From positions 1 through 55,398 of the forward strand of contig JANWYN010000087.1 of assembly GCA_025055235.1 (NCBI GenBank): DNA of 55,398 bases, given 5' to 3'. The notes below the pieces were generated by a model. It was not told the DNA's origin and ran no database searches. It worked only from the letters and a program-made list of their open reading frames with translations. The position numbers and the translations under genes are program-made. Positions 1-8,075 of this stretch are shown in pieces. Numbering within the stretch: the stretch's first letter is position 1; each line of letters begins with the position of its first letter. Origin of the DNA: Candidatus Roseilinea sp. (GTDB lineage: Bacteria > Chloroflexota > Anaerolineae > J036 > Brachytrichaceae).

Positions 1-105
1 CCAATTGCCGGGCACCAGCACACGCCGCCAGATTGGCGGGTGCGAATTGCGCAGGGCGATGCGAAGCTGGTAGATGTCCGCATCGGCTTGGGACGGCCTA
101 GCCAT
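1..105 (-). CDS. pRiA4b ORF-3-like protein, 5' end only
   Basis: An open frame runs from an ATG at 105-103 off the left edge, giving the first 35 residues. The pattern YQLRIAL followed by PPIWRRVLVPG is the hallmark start of the plasmid pRiA4b ORF-3-like family (PF07929), a small alpha/beta family of unknown biochemical role, widespread and often chromosomal. Only the N-terminus is visible, so integrity of the gene cannot be judged. It diverges from the DUF72 gene at 251, and the shared spacer is filled with a short tandem repeat. The family call rests on memory of the conserved N-terminal motif. Confidence 0.75.
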   Translation of the reverse strand, partial: MARPSQADADIYQLRIALRNSHPPIWRRVLVPGNW

Positions 106-130
106 CGCCGAAGATTGTAATCGCGCACGC

Positions 131-218
131 GCAGAGCGCAAAGAAGCAAGAACCAAGAGCCGAGAACCAAGACGCAAGACGGAAGATGAAAGATGAAAGA
201 TGAAAGATGAAAGATGAA
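131..218. repeat. Short-word tandem array ending in five AGATGAA heptamers
   Basis: Positions 184-218 are five exact copies of the 7-mer AGATGAA. The 50 bases before them are a looser purine-rich array of words such as AAGAACC, GAGAACC and ACGCAAG. It fills the spacer between two divergent genes. On the opposite strand it contains CGTCTTGCGTCTTG, a word also found at 21012 and, in part, at 4649. Confidence 0.85.
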
Positions 219-238
219 CTCCCTCTCGCCTGCCGCTC

Positions 239-244
239 TACAAT
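239..244 (+). promoter_or_regulatory. -10 box for a leaderless DUF72 transcript
   Basis: TACAAT ends six bases before the ATG at 251, so a transcript initiated at the usual distance would begin at or next to the start codon. No Shine-Dalgarno sequence is present. Confidence 0.5.
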
Positions 245-250
245 GCGCCC

Positions 251-1114
251 ATGACGCTCTACGTGGGTTGCCCGATGTGGGGGTTGAAGACATGGGTGGG
301 GAACTTCTTCCCACCGGGCACGAAGCCGAAGGACTTCCTCGTAGCCTACAGCCGGCGCCTGAACGCCGTCGAGGGTAACACCACCTTCTACGCGCTGCCG
401 GATACAGACACCATCGCACGCTGGCGCGATGCTACGCCGCCCGGGTTCAAGTTCTGCTTGAAGGTCCCTCAAGCCATCAGCCACCACAAACGGTTGCGGA
501 GCTGCGATGCCGAGGCCGCCGCGTTCGCCGATCGACTGCGGTTGTTGGGCGACCGGCGCGGGCCGGCATTCCTGCAATTGCCGCCGGTGTTCGGCGCGCC
601 GCACCTACGCGCGCTCGACGCTTGGCTCGCTGCGTGGCCCACGGATTTGTCCATTGCCGTCGAACCACGCCACGCCGACTTCTTCGGCCCGGCAGAGGCC
701 GACTTCGACGCGCTGCTGCGCCAGCACGGCGCGGCCCGCTGCGTCTTCGACACGAAGCCGTTGTTCAGCGTGCAAGCGACCTGCCCAGAAGTCGCGGAAG
801 CCCAGGCGCGCAAGCCGCGCTTTCCTACGCGATACACACGCACAGCAACGTTTGCCTTCGTGCGCTACGTAGGGCATCCTGACGTGGCGGCGAACCGGCC
901 ATGGCTACGCGAGTGGGCTTCGCACGCGGCACCGTGGTTGGCCGGCGGCGACGATGTCTACTTCTTCTGCCATCACCCCGATGACACGTATGCCCCTATG
1001 CTTGTGCGCCTCTTTCACCGCCTGCTGAGCGAGCAGCTTCCTGAACCGCTGCCACCGCTCCCGGACTGGAATGGGGGTGATCCGGCCGCCCAATCGAGTC
1101 TGTTCGGCGGCTGA
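251..1114 (+). CDS. DUF72 (YecE-like) family protein
   Basis: A 287-residue protein with the DUF72/YecE signature: an N-terminal VGCPMWGLKTWVG-type motif, then VEGNTTFYALP and FKFCLKVPQAISH, followed by a TIM-barrel-like remainder with AVEPRH near residue 140. The length matches the family (about 240-300). The biochemical role is unknown; a barrel fold with a conserved polar pocket is generally assumed. The ATG at 251 was chosen because it begins the conserved motif and has a TACAAT -10 box six bases upstream. The gene stands alone, divergent from the left-edge gene. Confidence 0.9.
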   Translation: MTLYVGCPMWGLKTWVGNFFPPGTKPKDFLVAYSRRLNAVEGNTTFYALPDTDTIARWRDATPPGFKFCLKVPQAISHHKRLRSCDAEAAAFADRLRLLGDRRGPAFLQLPPVFGAPHLRALDAWLAAWPTDLSIAVEPRHADFFGPAEADFDALLRQHGAARCVFDTKPLFSVQATCPEVAEAQARKPRFPTRYTRTATFAFVRYVGHPDVAANRPWLREWASHAAPWLAGGDDVYFFCHHPDDTYAPMLVRLFHRLLSEQLPEPLPPLPDWNGGDPAAQSSLFGG

Positions 1115-1163
1115 ACATATCGCCGAATGCTGGGTTCACTGATCGTTTCATAATGAACAACAA

Positions 1164-1177
1164 TTGAACTTGTTCAA
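1164..1177. promoter_or_regulatory. Palindrome TTGAAC-TT-GTTCAA, candidate operator
   Basis: A six-base perfect inverted repeat with a two-base spacer lies about 75 bases upstream of the LacI promoter -35 box. A half-site-like GTTCACTGA occurs at 1134-1142 and matches the operator at 1287-1296. It could be an auxiliary operator. Confidence 0.35.
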
Positions 1178-1251
1178 AACGAATTTTGCAGGTATGGACT
1201 GGTAAGGGATCGAAATCTGAGTAAATTCGCTTAAATATAAACATAAAATGC

Positions 1252-1279
1252 TTGACATGACCCTCACAAGCCGTATACT
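1252..1279 (+). promoter_or_regulatory. Sigma-70-type promoter of the LacI regulator gene
   Basis: TTGACA at 1252-1257 and TATACT at 1274-1279 are separated by 16 bp. This is the best consensus promoter in the window and fires toward the regulator gene at 1348. Confidence 0.75.
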
Positions 1280-1286
1280 GTTGCTA

Positions 1287-1331
1287 GTTCACTGAATGAA
1301 TGGCCTGTTTCAGTGAACATTCGTTCGAACG
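1287..1331. promoter_or_regulatory. Operator cluster: two palindromes over the transcription start
   Basis: GTTCACTGAA (1287-1296) and TTCAGTGAAC (1309-1318) form a perfect 10-bp inverted repeat with a 12-base spacer. CGTTCGAACG (1322-1331) is a perfect 10-bp palindrome. Both lie just downstream of the -10 box, where a repressor would block initiation. Autoregulation by the adjacent LacI protein is inferred from position only. Confidence 0.55.
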
Positions 1332-1347
1332 TACGACGGGAGGTGTC

Positions 1348-2412
1348 ATGTCCGAGCCCGCCACGTTGCGAGATGTTGCCAAACTTGCCGGTGTCTCCCT
1401 CGGCACGGCATCGCAGGCCTTGAACAATCGCCCTCATGTGCTTCCTGAGACGCGCAACCGCGTGCTGGAGGCGGCCCGCGCACTTGGCTATACGCCCCGC
1501 AACGCGATCAGCAGTGTTCACAATCTCTCCGTCATCGGCATGCTGACCAAGCACGACGTCGGCCCGCCGGCGCCGTTCAACGTGTTCTTCTCGCATGTGC
1601 AGGCCGGCATCGAGCAGGAGTGTCGTGCCCATCGCATCAGCTTGATGTTCGCCAGCGTCGAAGTGGATGAGAGCAACCATCCGATTGAGTGGCCGCGCAT
1701 GATCGAGGACAAGCACATTGATGGCCTCATCCTCATCGGCATCTACCTCACGGAGGAAGCGCGCAGCGAACTGCAACGCAAACTGGGCCGGCTGATCGTG
1801 CTGGTAGACAGCTACGCGCCCGGCGCGCCGTTCGACAGCGTGCTGATTGACAACCTCGGCGGTGCGGCGCAGGCCGTGAATCACCTGATTGACCTGGGCC
1901 ACCGCCACATCGGGCTGATCGGGTCGAACCCGGCTTCGCCGCCGGACATCCTCGAACGCCGCGAGGGATACCTGCGCACCCTAGCGGCGCGCGGCATTCC
2001 GCAGACGTATATCGAGGATGGCTTGATGCGCCGCGAGGAGGGCTATGCCGCCTTGCAGCGCCTGTTGAAGCGTGCGCCGCAAATCACGGCCGTCTTCGTC
2101 ACCAACGACGACACTGCGATCGGCGTGATGCACGCTGCGCATGATATGGGCTTGCGCGTGCCGGACGATCTCTCCATCGTCGGCTTCGACGACATTGACC
2201 TCGCCAGCGAGATTCACCCTGCACTCACCACGGTGCACGTGCACAAGTCCTGGCTGGGCAGGCTCGGCGTGCAACGCTTGCTGGAGCGCGCCCGGACACC
2301 CGATCAGCCGACGCTGGCGATCACCATCGCTACGCATCTGGTCGAGCGCGAATCTACGACGCGCGTGAGATCTGCAGAGAAGAAGGAGGTGGTACTGAGC
2401 GAATCGCACTGA
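1348..2412 (+). CDS. LacI-family transcriptional regulator
   Basis: A 354-residue protein. The N-terminal LacI helix-turn-helix spans about residues 5-50 (TLRDVAKLAGVS, then TASQALNN, then LEAARALGYTPR). A periplasmic-binding-like effector domain follows, with the usual VNHLIDLGHRHIGLIG and VTNDDTAIGVMHAAHDMGLRVPDD-region motifs. It is expected to repress sugar-uptake genes until a sugar ligand binds. An open frame extends to 1300, but the ATG at 1348 is preferred: GGGAGG lies at 1338-1343 and the HTH begins shortly after. It is followed 86 bases later by an ABC importer operon, its most likely target. The upstream region carries a near-consensus promoter and palindromes. Confidence 0.95.
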   Translation: MSEPATLRDVAKLAGVSLGTASQALNNRPHVLPETRNRVLEAARALGYTPRNAISSVHNLSVIGMLTKHDVGPPAPFNVFFSHVQAGIEQECRAHRISLMFASVEVDESNHPIEWPRMIEDKHIDGLILIGIYLTEEARSELQRKLGRLIVLVDSYAPGAPFDSVLIDNLGGAAQAVNHLIDLGHRHIGLIGSNPASPPDILERREGYLRTLAARGIPQTYIEDGLMRREEGYAALQRLLKRAPQITAVFVTNDDTAIGVMHAAHDMGLRVPDDLSIVGFDDIDLASEIHPALTTVHVHKSWLGRLGVQRLLERARTPDQPTLAITIATHLVERESTTRVRSAEKKEVVLSESH

Positions 2413-2498
2413 ACGATGCTTCCGAATCACAAGCGCTCCGCGCATACAAGCAGGTGAAACGTATCCCGATCCATGTTGATTAAAAGGAGAGAAGAACC

Positions 2499-4598
2499 AT
2501 GAAAACCGTTTCGCGACGCAAGTTTCTGAAGGCCGCGGCGTTTGCAGCCGGCACGGTGGGTCTGGCAGCCTGTGCCACATCCGCGCCCGCGCCCACCGAA
2601 GCGCCTGCTGCGCCGCCGACAGAAGCCCCCAAGCCCGCCGAGCCAACCGCCGCGCCTGCGCCGGCTGAGCCAACCAAAGCCCCTGAACCCGCAGCGCCGC
2701 CTAGCAAGTTCAACGAGTCGCCCATGCTGGCCGAGATGGTCAAGGCCGGTAAGTTGCCGCCGGTAGATCAGCGTTTGCCGGAGAACCCACAGGTCGTCAC
2801 GCCGCTGGTGCGCGAGGGCAAGTATGGTGGCACGTTGCGCCAGGGCATCGTCGGCACCAGCGTCACTTGGGGCGGTGGCCTGTATACCGTCCAGTGGGAG
2901 AACCTGGTGCAGTGGAAGCCGGACTTCTCCGACACCGAGCCCAGCCTGGCCGAGAAGATCGAGATCAGCCCGGACGGCCGCGAATACACCTTCACCTTGC
3001 GCAAGGGCATCAAGTGGTCGGATGGCCAGCCCTTCACCGCCGACGACATCCTGTTCTACATCAACGATGTGATGTTCAACAAGGAACTCAACCCTGGTGG
3101 TCCTGGCGCAGACTGGCTTCCCAGCTCGCAGCGCGACGGGTTCAAGGCAGAGAAGGTGGATGACTACACCTTCAAGCTGATCTTCCCCAACCCCTACGGC
3201 ACGCTGCTCTATAACCTGGCCACCTGGAGCGGCCGGCAGTTCGCCCAGTATCCCAAGCACTACCTGCAGCAGTTCCATAAGGCCTACAACGAGAAGGCCG
3301 ACGAGCTGGCCAAGCAAGAGGGCCTGGAGAACTGGGTGCAGCTCTTCTTCCGCAAGGGGCCGGACACTTGGGGCAACCCTGACCGATTCATGGACGTGCC
3401 TGAGTATCCGTCGCTCGGCCCGTGGGTGGTGGTGCAGCCGATCGGCTCCGGCACGACGGCCAAGTTCACGCGCAACCCATACTACTGGAAGGTGGACGAC
3501 AAGGGTAACCAACTGCCCTATATGGACGAGGTGATCATCACCGCCTACCAGGATCCGGAGACGCGCGCGCTGGCCATGCTGAACGGCGACCTGGACTTCA
3601 TCAAGGATCCGGGCGAGGGCAACCGCGAGTTGTACTTCGACGCGATGAACGAAGGCAAGCCGATCAGCATCATCTCGCGCACGCCCGACGGCGGCAACAC
3701 CATCTCGATCCACTTCAACCAAGGCTCAAAGAACCCGGTGCTGCGCGAGGTCTTCCAGAACAAGGACTTCCGCATCGGCATGTCGCACGCCATCAACCGC
3801 GAGGAGATCATCGAGGTGGTGTTCAAGGGCCAAGGCAAGCCGGCCCAAGTCGCGCCACTGGAGAGCTCGCCGCTGTATCACGAGAAGCTGGCCAACCAGT
3901 ACCTCGAGTATGACGTGGCGAAGGCGAACGAGCATCTGGACAAAGTGTTGCCAAACAAGGACGCTAACGGCATGCGCCTCGGCCCGGATGGCAAGCCGTT
4001 CTCGATCATCTGGACGTGCCTCGACCAGAACTACACCGGTGGCGACGTGCGCTCCTGGTTGCAGGTCGCCGAACTGTGCGTTGGCTACTTCAAGGCCGTC
4101 GGTGTGGAGGTCAAGCTCGACGTCATCTCCGATGCCGTGCTGGGCGAGCGCCGCCGGACGAACGACGTGGACATGTTCATCTTCCACGGCGGCGAGGGCG
4201 GCGCCGGCATGAGCGCGATCTTCGACCCGCGCTGGCACATCCCCGGCGAATACTGGGGCTTCTTCAGCCACGGTTGGTCGCCATTCCTGGTGGGCACTGA
4301 TTTGACTGACGAGGAGAAGGCCAACTTTGTCGAGCCGCCGCCGCGGATGGCCGAGTATCGCAAGATGTTCGAGGAGGCCACGCAGAAGACGACGCGCGAG
4401 GAGCAGATTGCAGCCATGAAGAAGGTGCTGGATGCCTCGGCCGAGGAGTTCTGGGTGATCGGCATCTCGCGCCCCGGCCTCGGCTATCAGCCGACGAGCA
4501 AGCGGCTGGTCGGTTTGCCCGACGGCGCGATAGATGGCTGGCTGCCCGGCACGCACAAGATCATGCGCCCCGAGCAATGGTTCATCGCCGAGGGCTAA
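2499..4598 (+). CDS. ABC transporter substrate-binding protein, peptide/oligosaccharide class (SBP_bac_5)
   Basis: A 699-residue exported lipoprotein that captures the substrate for the importer encoded downstream. The N-terminus has a twin-arginine motif (SRRKFLK, residues 5-11) and a lipobox LAAC with Cys25, so Tat export followed by lipidation is likely. A Pro/Ala/Glu-rich linker runs to about residue 65, and the SBP_bac_5 (DppA/OppA) fold follows (TFTLRKGIKWSDGQPFTADD region, about residues 165-185). Homologues in thermophiles bind either peptides or oligosaccharides. The LacI neighbour and nearby hydrolases favour a sugar, but this is inference. GGAGAG lies before the ATG. First gene of a five-gene operon. 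Confidence 0.93.
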   Translation: MKTVSRRKFLKAAAFAAGTVGLAACATSAPAPTEAPAAPPTEAPKPAEPTAAPAPAEPTKAPEPAAPPSKFNESPMLAEMVKAGKLPPVDQRLPENPQVVTPLVREGKYGGTLRQGIVGTSVTWGGGLYTVQWENLVQWKPDFSDTEPSLAEKIEISPDGREYTFTLRKGIKWSDGQPFTADDILFYINDVMFNKELNPGGPGADWLPSSQRDGFKAEKVDDYTFKLIFPNPYGTLLYNLATWSGRQFAQYPKHYLQQFHKAYNEKADELAKQEGLENWVQLFFRKGPDTWGNPDRFMDVPEYPSLGPWVVVQPIGSGTTAKFTRNPYYWKVDDKGNQLPYMDEVIITAYQDPETRALAMLNGDLDFIKDPGEGNRELYFDAMNEGKPISIISRTPDGGNTISIHFNQGSKNPVLREVFQNKDFRIGMSHAINREEIIEVVFKGQGKPAQVAPLESSPLYHEKLANQYLEYDVAKANEHLDKVLPNKDANGMRLGPDGKPFSIIWTCLDQNYTGGDVRSWLQVAELCVGYFKAVGVEVKLDVISDAVLGERRRTNDVDMFIFHGGEGGAGMSAIFDPRWHIPGEYWGFFSHGWSPFLVGTDLTDEEKANFVEPPPRMAEYRKMFEEATQKTTREEQIAAMKKVLDASAEEFWVIGISRPGLGYQPTSKRLVGLPDGAIDGWLPGTHKIMRPEQWFIAEG

Positions 4599-4616
4599 GC
4601 CTGAAGCGCGTGTAAA

Positions 4617-4674
4617 CTACGGAATACGCAATACGGCGTTGCGTTTTACGTCTTGCGTATTGCGTATTCCGTAG
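4617..4674. repeat. 58-bp palindromic spacer with 18-bp perfect arms
   Basis: Arms 4617-4634 and 4657-4674 are exact inverted copies with a 22-base loop. Each arm is itself built from GCGTATT-like 7-mers. It could form a strong hairpin between the binding-protein gene and the first permease gene, and may stabilise the upstream mRNA or attenuate the permeases. There is no run of T, so it is not a classic terminator. Confidence 0.9.
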
Positions 4675-4690
4675 ATCAGGGTGAACGCTG

Positions 4691-5677
4691 ATGTGGAAGT
4701 TCATGCTGCGCCGCCTCTCTTACGCCGTCGTCGCGATCTTTGTCATCTCGCTCGTCTCGTTTGCGGTGATCCAGTTGCCGCCGGGTGACTACGTCACCGA
4801 CATGATCAACCGCATGCGCTTGGCCGGCGGCAAACTCGACCCGGAGTTCGAGCAACGCATGCGCGAGGTATACGGCTTCGACCAGCCGATGATCGTGCAG
4901 TACGCTAAGTGGATGGGTAACATCATCACCCGTGGCGAGTTCGGCTACTCGTTCGTGTACAAGCGCGACGCCAGCGAGATGATCATGGAGCGCCTACCGA
5001 CGACAGCGGTAATGGTGTTGGGCGCGGTGATGCTTACATGGTCCATCGCGTTGCCGCTAGGCGTCTACGCCGCTGTGCACAAGTATTCGATCCTGGACTA
5101 CGGCGCAGGGTTCATCGGGTTCTTCGGCCTGGCGGTGCCCAGCTTCATCTTGGCGATCATCGTGCTCTACTTCACCTATCGCGCCTTCGGCCGGGCGACC
5201 ATCGGCCTGTTCTCGCCGGAGTATGTGGATGCGCCGTGGAGCATGGCCAAATTGCTCGACCTGCTGAAGCACATGTGGGTGCCGGCGCTGCTGGCGGCCG
5301 TCACCGGCATCGGCGCGCTCACGCAGACCATGCGCGCGAACTTGCTGGACGAGCTGAACAAGCCCTACGTCAACACGGCGCGCGCCAAGGGGCTATCTGA
5401 ATCGCGGCTGCTGTGGAAGTATCCGGTGCGGCACGCGCTCAACCCGTTCGTCAGCACCATCGGCTGGCTGCTGCCGGCGCTGGTGGCAGGCGACGTCATC
5501 ATCTCCATCGTGCTCAACCTGCCCACTGCCGGCTCGATGCTCTACGCAGCGCTGCTTCAGCAAGACCAGTACGTTGCAGCGGGGTTCATCCTGTTGCTCA
5601 GCACGCTCACGGTGATCGGCACGCTGATCTCCGACTTGTTGCTGGCCTGGCTCGACCCACGCATCCGTCTCTCCTAG
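4691..5677 (+). CDS. ABC transporter permease, DppB/OppB type
   Basis: A 328-residue inner-membrane subunit that forms half of the translocation channel. The first membrane helix is within residues 8-30, with further hydrophobic segments at about 100-125, 135-160, 195-215, 250-275 and 295-320. The cytoplasmic EAA loop that contacts the ATPases is seen as NKPYVNTARAKGLSESRLLWKYP (read in two parts around residues 222-243). Length is normal for the family. The gene follows the palindromic spacer by 16 bases; only a weak GGGTGA precedes the ATG. Confidence 0.93.
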   Translation: MWKFMLRRLSYAVVAIFVISLVSFAVIQLPPGDYVTDMINRMRLAGGKLDPEFEQRMREVYGFDQPMIVQYAKWMGNIITRGEFGYSFVYKRDASEMIMERLPTTAVMVLGAVMLTWSIALPLGVYAAVHKYSILDYGAGFIGFFGLAVPSFILAIIVLYFTYRAFGRATIGLFSPEYVDAPWSMAKLLDLLKHMWVPALLAAVTGIGALTQTMRANLLDELNKPYVNTARAKGLSESRLLWKYPVRHALNPFVSTIGWLLPALVAGDVIISIVLNLPTAGSMLYAALLQQDQYVAAGFILLLSTLTVIGTLISDLLLAWLDPRIRLS

Positions 5678-5690
5678 CCTAGGCGCGCAG

Positions 5691-5751
5691 CTTGAAGCTC
5701 AAGGCTCACAGCTCATAGCCCACCGTTCAAAGCTCGTAGCTCAAAGCTCAG
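5691..5751. repeat. Spacer of repeated AAGCTCA-like words
   Basis: The gap between the two permease genes is made of variants of AAGCTCA, GGCTCAC and AGCTCGT, repeated about every 7-9 bases. It runs to three bases before the ATG at 5754, leaving no recognisable ribosome binding site for the second permease. Confidence 0.75.
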
Positions 5752-5753
5752 CA

Positions 5754-6893
5754 ATGGCCACTCTCGCTCCCGGTCTCGAGACCACCCCTCCCGCGGAGGT
5801 GCAGGAAGCGCAGCGCAGCGCGGAAGTCGCCTCGCAGTGGAAGTTGATGTGGTGGAAGTTCCGCAAGGACAAGCTGGCAGTCGTCGGCAGCGTCGTCGTG
5901 ATCTTCTTCTACGTCATGGCTGCCTTTGCGGAGTTCTTCGCACCGAAGTCGCCGGAGTTCTTCAACCCGCAATATGTGTATGCGCCACCGCAGCCGGTGT
6001 ATTTCTTCCTCGATGGGCGCTGGGATCCATTCGTCTACGGCCTGAAGTTCGAGCGCGATCCGGTCTCGCTGAAGAAGACATGGTCCATAGACTACAACAC
6101 GCGCATCCCGTGGGGCTTCTTCGTCAAGGGCGAACCATACAAAATCCTCGGCATCATCCCCGGCGATACGCACCTGTTCGGCCCCAAGAATCCTAAAGAT
6201 CCCTTCTACCTGATGGGGGCAGATAAGAGTGGCCGGGACATGCTCAGCCGCATCATTCACGCTGCGCGCATCTCGCTGACGGTCGGTTTGGTGGGCGTAT
6301 TCCTGTCGCTGATCATCGGCGTGACGATCGGCGGCATCTCCGGCCTCTTCGGCGGCATGGTGGACGTGGTCATCCAGCGCATCATCGAGATCGTCAACTC
6401 GGTGCCCAGCCTGCCGCTGATGATGGCCCTGGCCGCTACGGTGCCACCCGGCACGCCGCCGGTGCAGGTCTACGTGATCGTCACCATTATCTTAGCGCTG
6501 TTGAGCTGGACGGGCATGGCGCGCGTGGTGCGCGGGCGATTCTTGGCGTTGCGCGAGGAGGATTTCATCCTGGCCGCCCGGCTCGATGGCGCAGGCCGAG
6601 GCCGGCTGATCTTCCGACACATGGTGCCGTCGTTCCTCAGCCACATCATCGCTTCCATCACCATCTCGATTCCTTACATGATCTTGAGTGAAACCGGCTT
6701 GAGCTTCCTGGGCATCGGTCTGCGCCCGCCGGTGGTGAGCTGGGGCGTGATGCTGCGCGATTCGCAACAGATCGCCACCGTGGTCAACTATCCTTGGCTG
6801 TTGTTGCCGGCGGCGGCGGTCGTGACGTTCGTGCTGGCGATGAACTTCCTGGGCAACGGCTTGCGCGATGCGGCGGATCCGTATGCGAATTAG
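5754..6893 (+). CDS. ABC transporter permease, DppC/OppC type
   Basis: A 379-residue second channel subunit. It has a cytosolic N-terminus of about 40 residues, the first membrane helix at about 42-62, a long external loop (about 63-165) and five more helices. The OppC_N and BPD_transp_1 layout is evident; the EAA loop is LREEDFILAARLDGAGRGR, around residues 263-281. It is longer than the usual ~300 residues because of the first external loop. Start at the ATG at 5754, with no Shine-Dalgarno because a word-repeat spacer lies directly upstream. Translation is probably coupled to, or dependent on, the operon transcript. Confidence 0.92.
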   Translation: MATLAPGLETTPPAEVQEAQRSAEVASQWKLMWWKFRKDKLAVVGSVVVIFFYVMAAFAEFFAPKSPEFFNPQYVYAPPQPVYFFLDGRWDPFVYGLKFERDPVSLKKTWSIDYNTRIPWGFFVKGEPYKILGIIPGDTHLFGPKNPKDPFYLMGADKSGRDMLSRIIHAARISLTVGLVGVFLSLIIGVTIGGISGLFGGMVDVVIQRIIEIVNSVPSLPLMMALAATVPPGTPPVQVYVIVTIILALLSWTGMARVVRGRFLALREEDFILAARLDGAGRGRLIFRHMVPSFLSHIIASITISIPYMILSETGLSFLGIGLRPPVVSWGVMLRDSQQIATVVNYPWLLLPAAAVVTFVLAMNFLGNGLRDAADPYAN

Positions 6894-7003
6894 TGTCGCA
6901 AGTGTCGGTAGTGTCAATTGTGTCGGAAATGTCCGACACCAACGACACCAATGACACCAACGACACTACCAACACCACCGACACCGATAACACCACCGAC
7001 GCC
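6894..7003. repeat. GTGTCG word array followed by its inverted CGACAC array
   Basis: Four 9-base units beginning GTGTC (6894-6929) are followed by about eight units of the inverted word (CGACACCAA and variants) up to 7003. The 9-base period keeps a reading frame open. If an ATG at 6929 were used, the array would add 25 Asp/Asn/Thr residues to the ATPase that starts at 7004. Confidence 0.85.
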
Positions 7004-8056
7004 ATGAAACCCGATACGCAGCTCGAGTTCAAGGACCTACGCGTGCACTTCTTCACCGATGAGGGCGTGGTGAAGGCTGTGGACGGCGTAGACCTGGTCG
7101 TGCCGCGCGGCAAGACCACCTGCATCGTCGGCGAGAGCGGCTGCGGCAAGAGCGTGATGTCGCTCACTGCCCTGCGCATCGTGCAGAAGCCCGGCCGCAT
7201 CGTGAGCGGGCAAATCCTCTGGCACAGCAAGAGCGGCGACGTGATTGACTTGGCCAAGCTCAATCCGAAGGGGCAGGAAATTCGCAAGATCCGCGGCGCG
7301 GAGATCGCCATGATCTTCCAGGAGCCGATGACCAGCCTCAGCGCCCTCTACACTATCGGCAATCAGATCGGCGAGGCGATCCGGCTGCACCAGGGCGTTT
7401 CCAAGCAGGAAGCGCGTGCGCGCACCATCGAGATGCTGCGCAAGGTGCGCATCCCGCGCCCGGAGCGGCTGGTGGACGAGTATCCCTTCCGGCTGAGCGG
7501 CGGCATGCGCCAGCGCGCCATGATCGCCATGGCGCTCTCGTGCAACCCCAGCCTGCTGATCGCCGATGAGCCGACCACCGCGCTGGACGTGACCACGCAA
7601 GCGCAAATCCTTGATCTGATGCTGGAGCTGCAACAGGAATACGGCATGAGCATCATGTTCATCACGCATGACCTGGGCGTGGTAGCCGAGATCGCCGACT
7701 ACGTCGCCGTGATGTATCTGGGGCGGGTGGTCGAGAGCGCGGATGTGGATACCGTCTTCAACAGCCCGAAGCATCCTTATACACAGGCGTTGCTCAGCTC
7801 CGTGCCGAAGATCACCGCCACGCGCCAACCGCTCGAGCCGATTCAAGGCATGGTGCCCAACCCGTTTCGCCGCCCATCCGGCTGCACCTTTCACCCGCGC
7901 TGCGCTAAGGTCATGCCCATCTGCCGGACGATCGAACCGGCCATGATCACGCTCGACGGCGGGCAACAGGTACGCTGTCTGCTCTACGACGAGTCGGCGC
8001 GCGAAGCTGCGATGAATGCCGACGGCGTCGCGCTGGCCGGGCCGTCGCCGCGATGA
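7004..8056 (+). CDS. ABC transporter ATP-binding protein, DppD/OppD type
   Basis: A 350-residue ATPase powering the importer. Walker A is GESGCGKS, the signature is LSGGMRQR, Walker B is LLIADEPTTALD, and the H-loop is ITHDLG. The C-terminus carries the oligopeptide-ABC extension HPYTQALLSSVP and the Cys-containing SGCTFHPRC segment, which may hold an Fe-S cluster in this family. The ATG at 7004 gives a normal N-terminus (LEFKDLRVHF begins about residue 7). The frame is open upstream through the word array, and an in-frame ATG at 6929 is a possible alternative. Fourth gene of the operon. Confidence 0.92.
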   Translation: MKPDTQLEFKDLRVHFFTDEGVVKAVDGVDLVVPRGKTTCIVGESGCGKSVMSLTALRIVQKPGRIVSGQILWHSKSGDVIDLAKLNPKGQEIRKIRGAEIAMIFQEPMTSLSALYTIGNQIGEAIRLHQGVSKQEARARTIEMLRKVRIPRPERLVDEYPFRLSGGMRQRAMIAMALSCNPSLLIADEPTTALDVTTQAQILDLMLELQQEYGMSIMFITHDLGVVAEIADYVAVMYLGRVVESADVDTVFNSPKHPYTQALLSSVPKITATRQPLEPIQGMVPNPFRRPSGCTFHPRCAKVMPICRTIEPAMITLDGGQQVRCLLYDESAREAAMNADGVALAGPSPR

Positions 8057-8075
8057 CGAATTGGATGGAAATGCC

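Noticed and set aside
131-218. Possible CRISPR array made of short repeats
   Set aside because: Units are 7-15 bases with no unique spacers of regular length, and no cas gene is in the window. The same applies to the other word arrays.
2427-3722. A 431-codon minus-strand frame opposite the importer binding protein
   Set aside because: Antisense to a clear SBP_bac_5 protein; the Val/Leu/Gly/Arg-rich composition is typical of a shadow frame.
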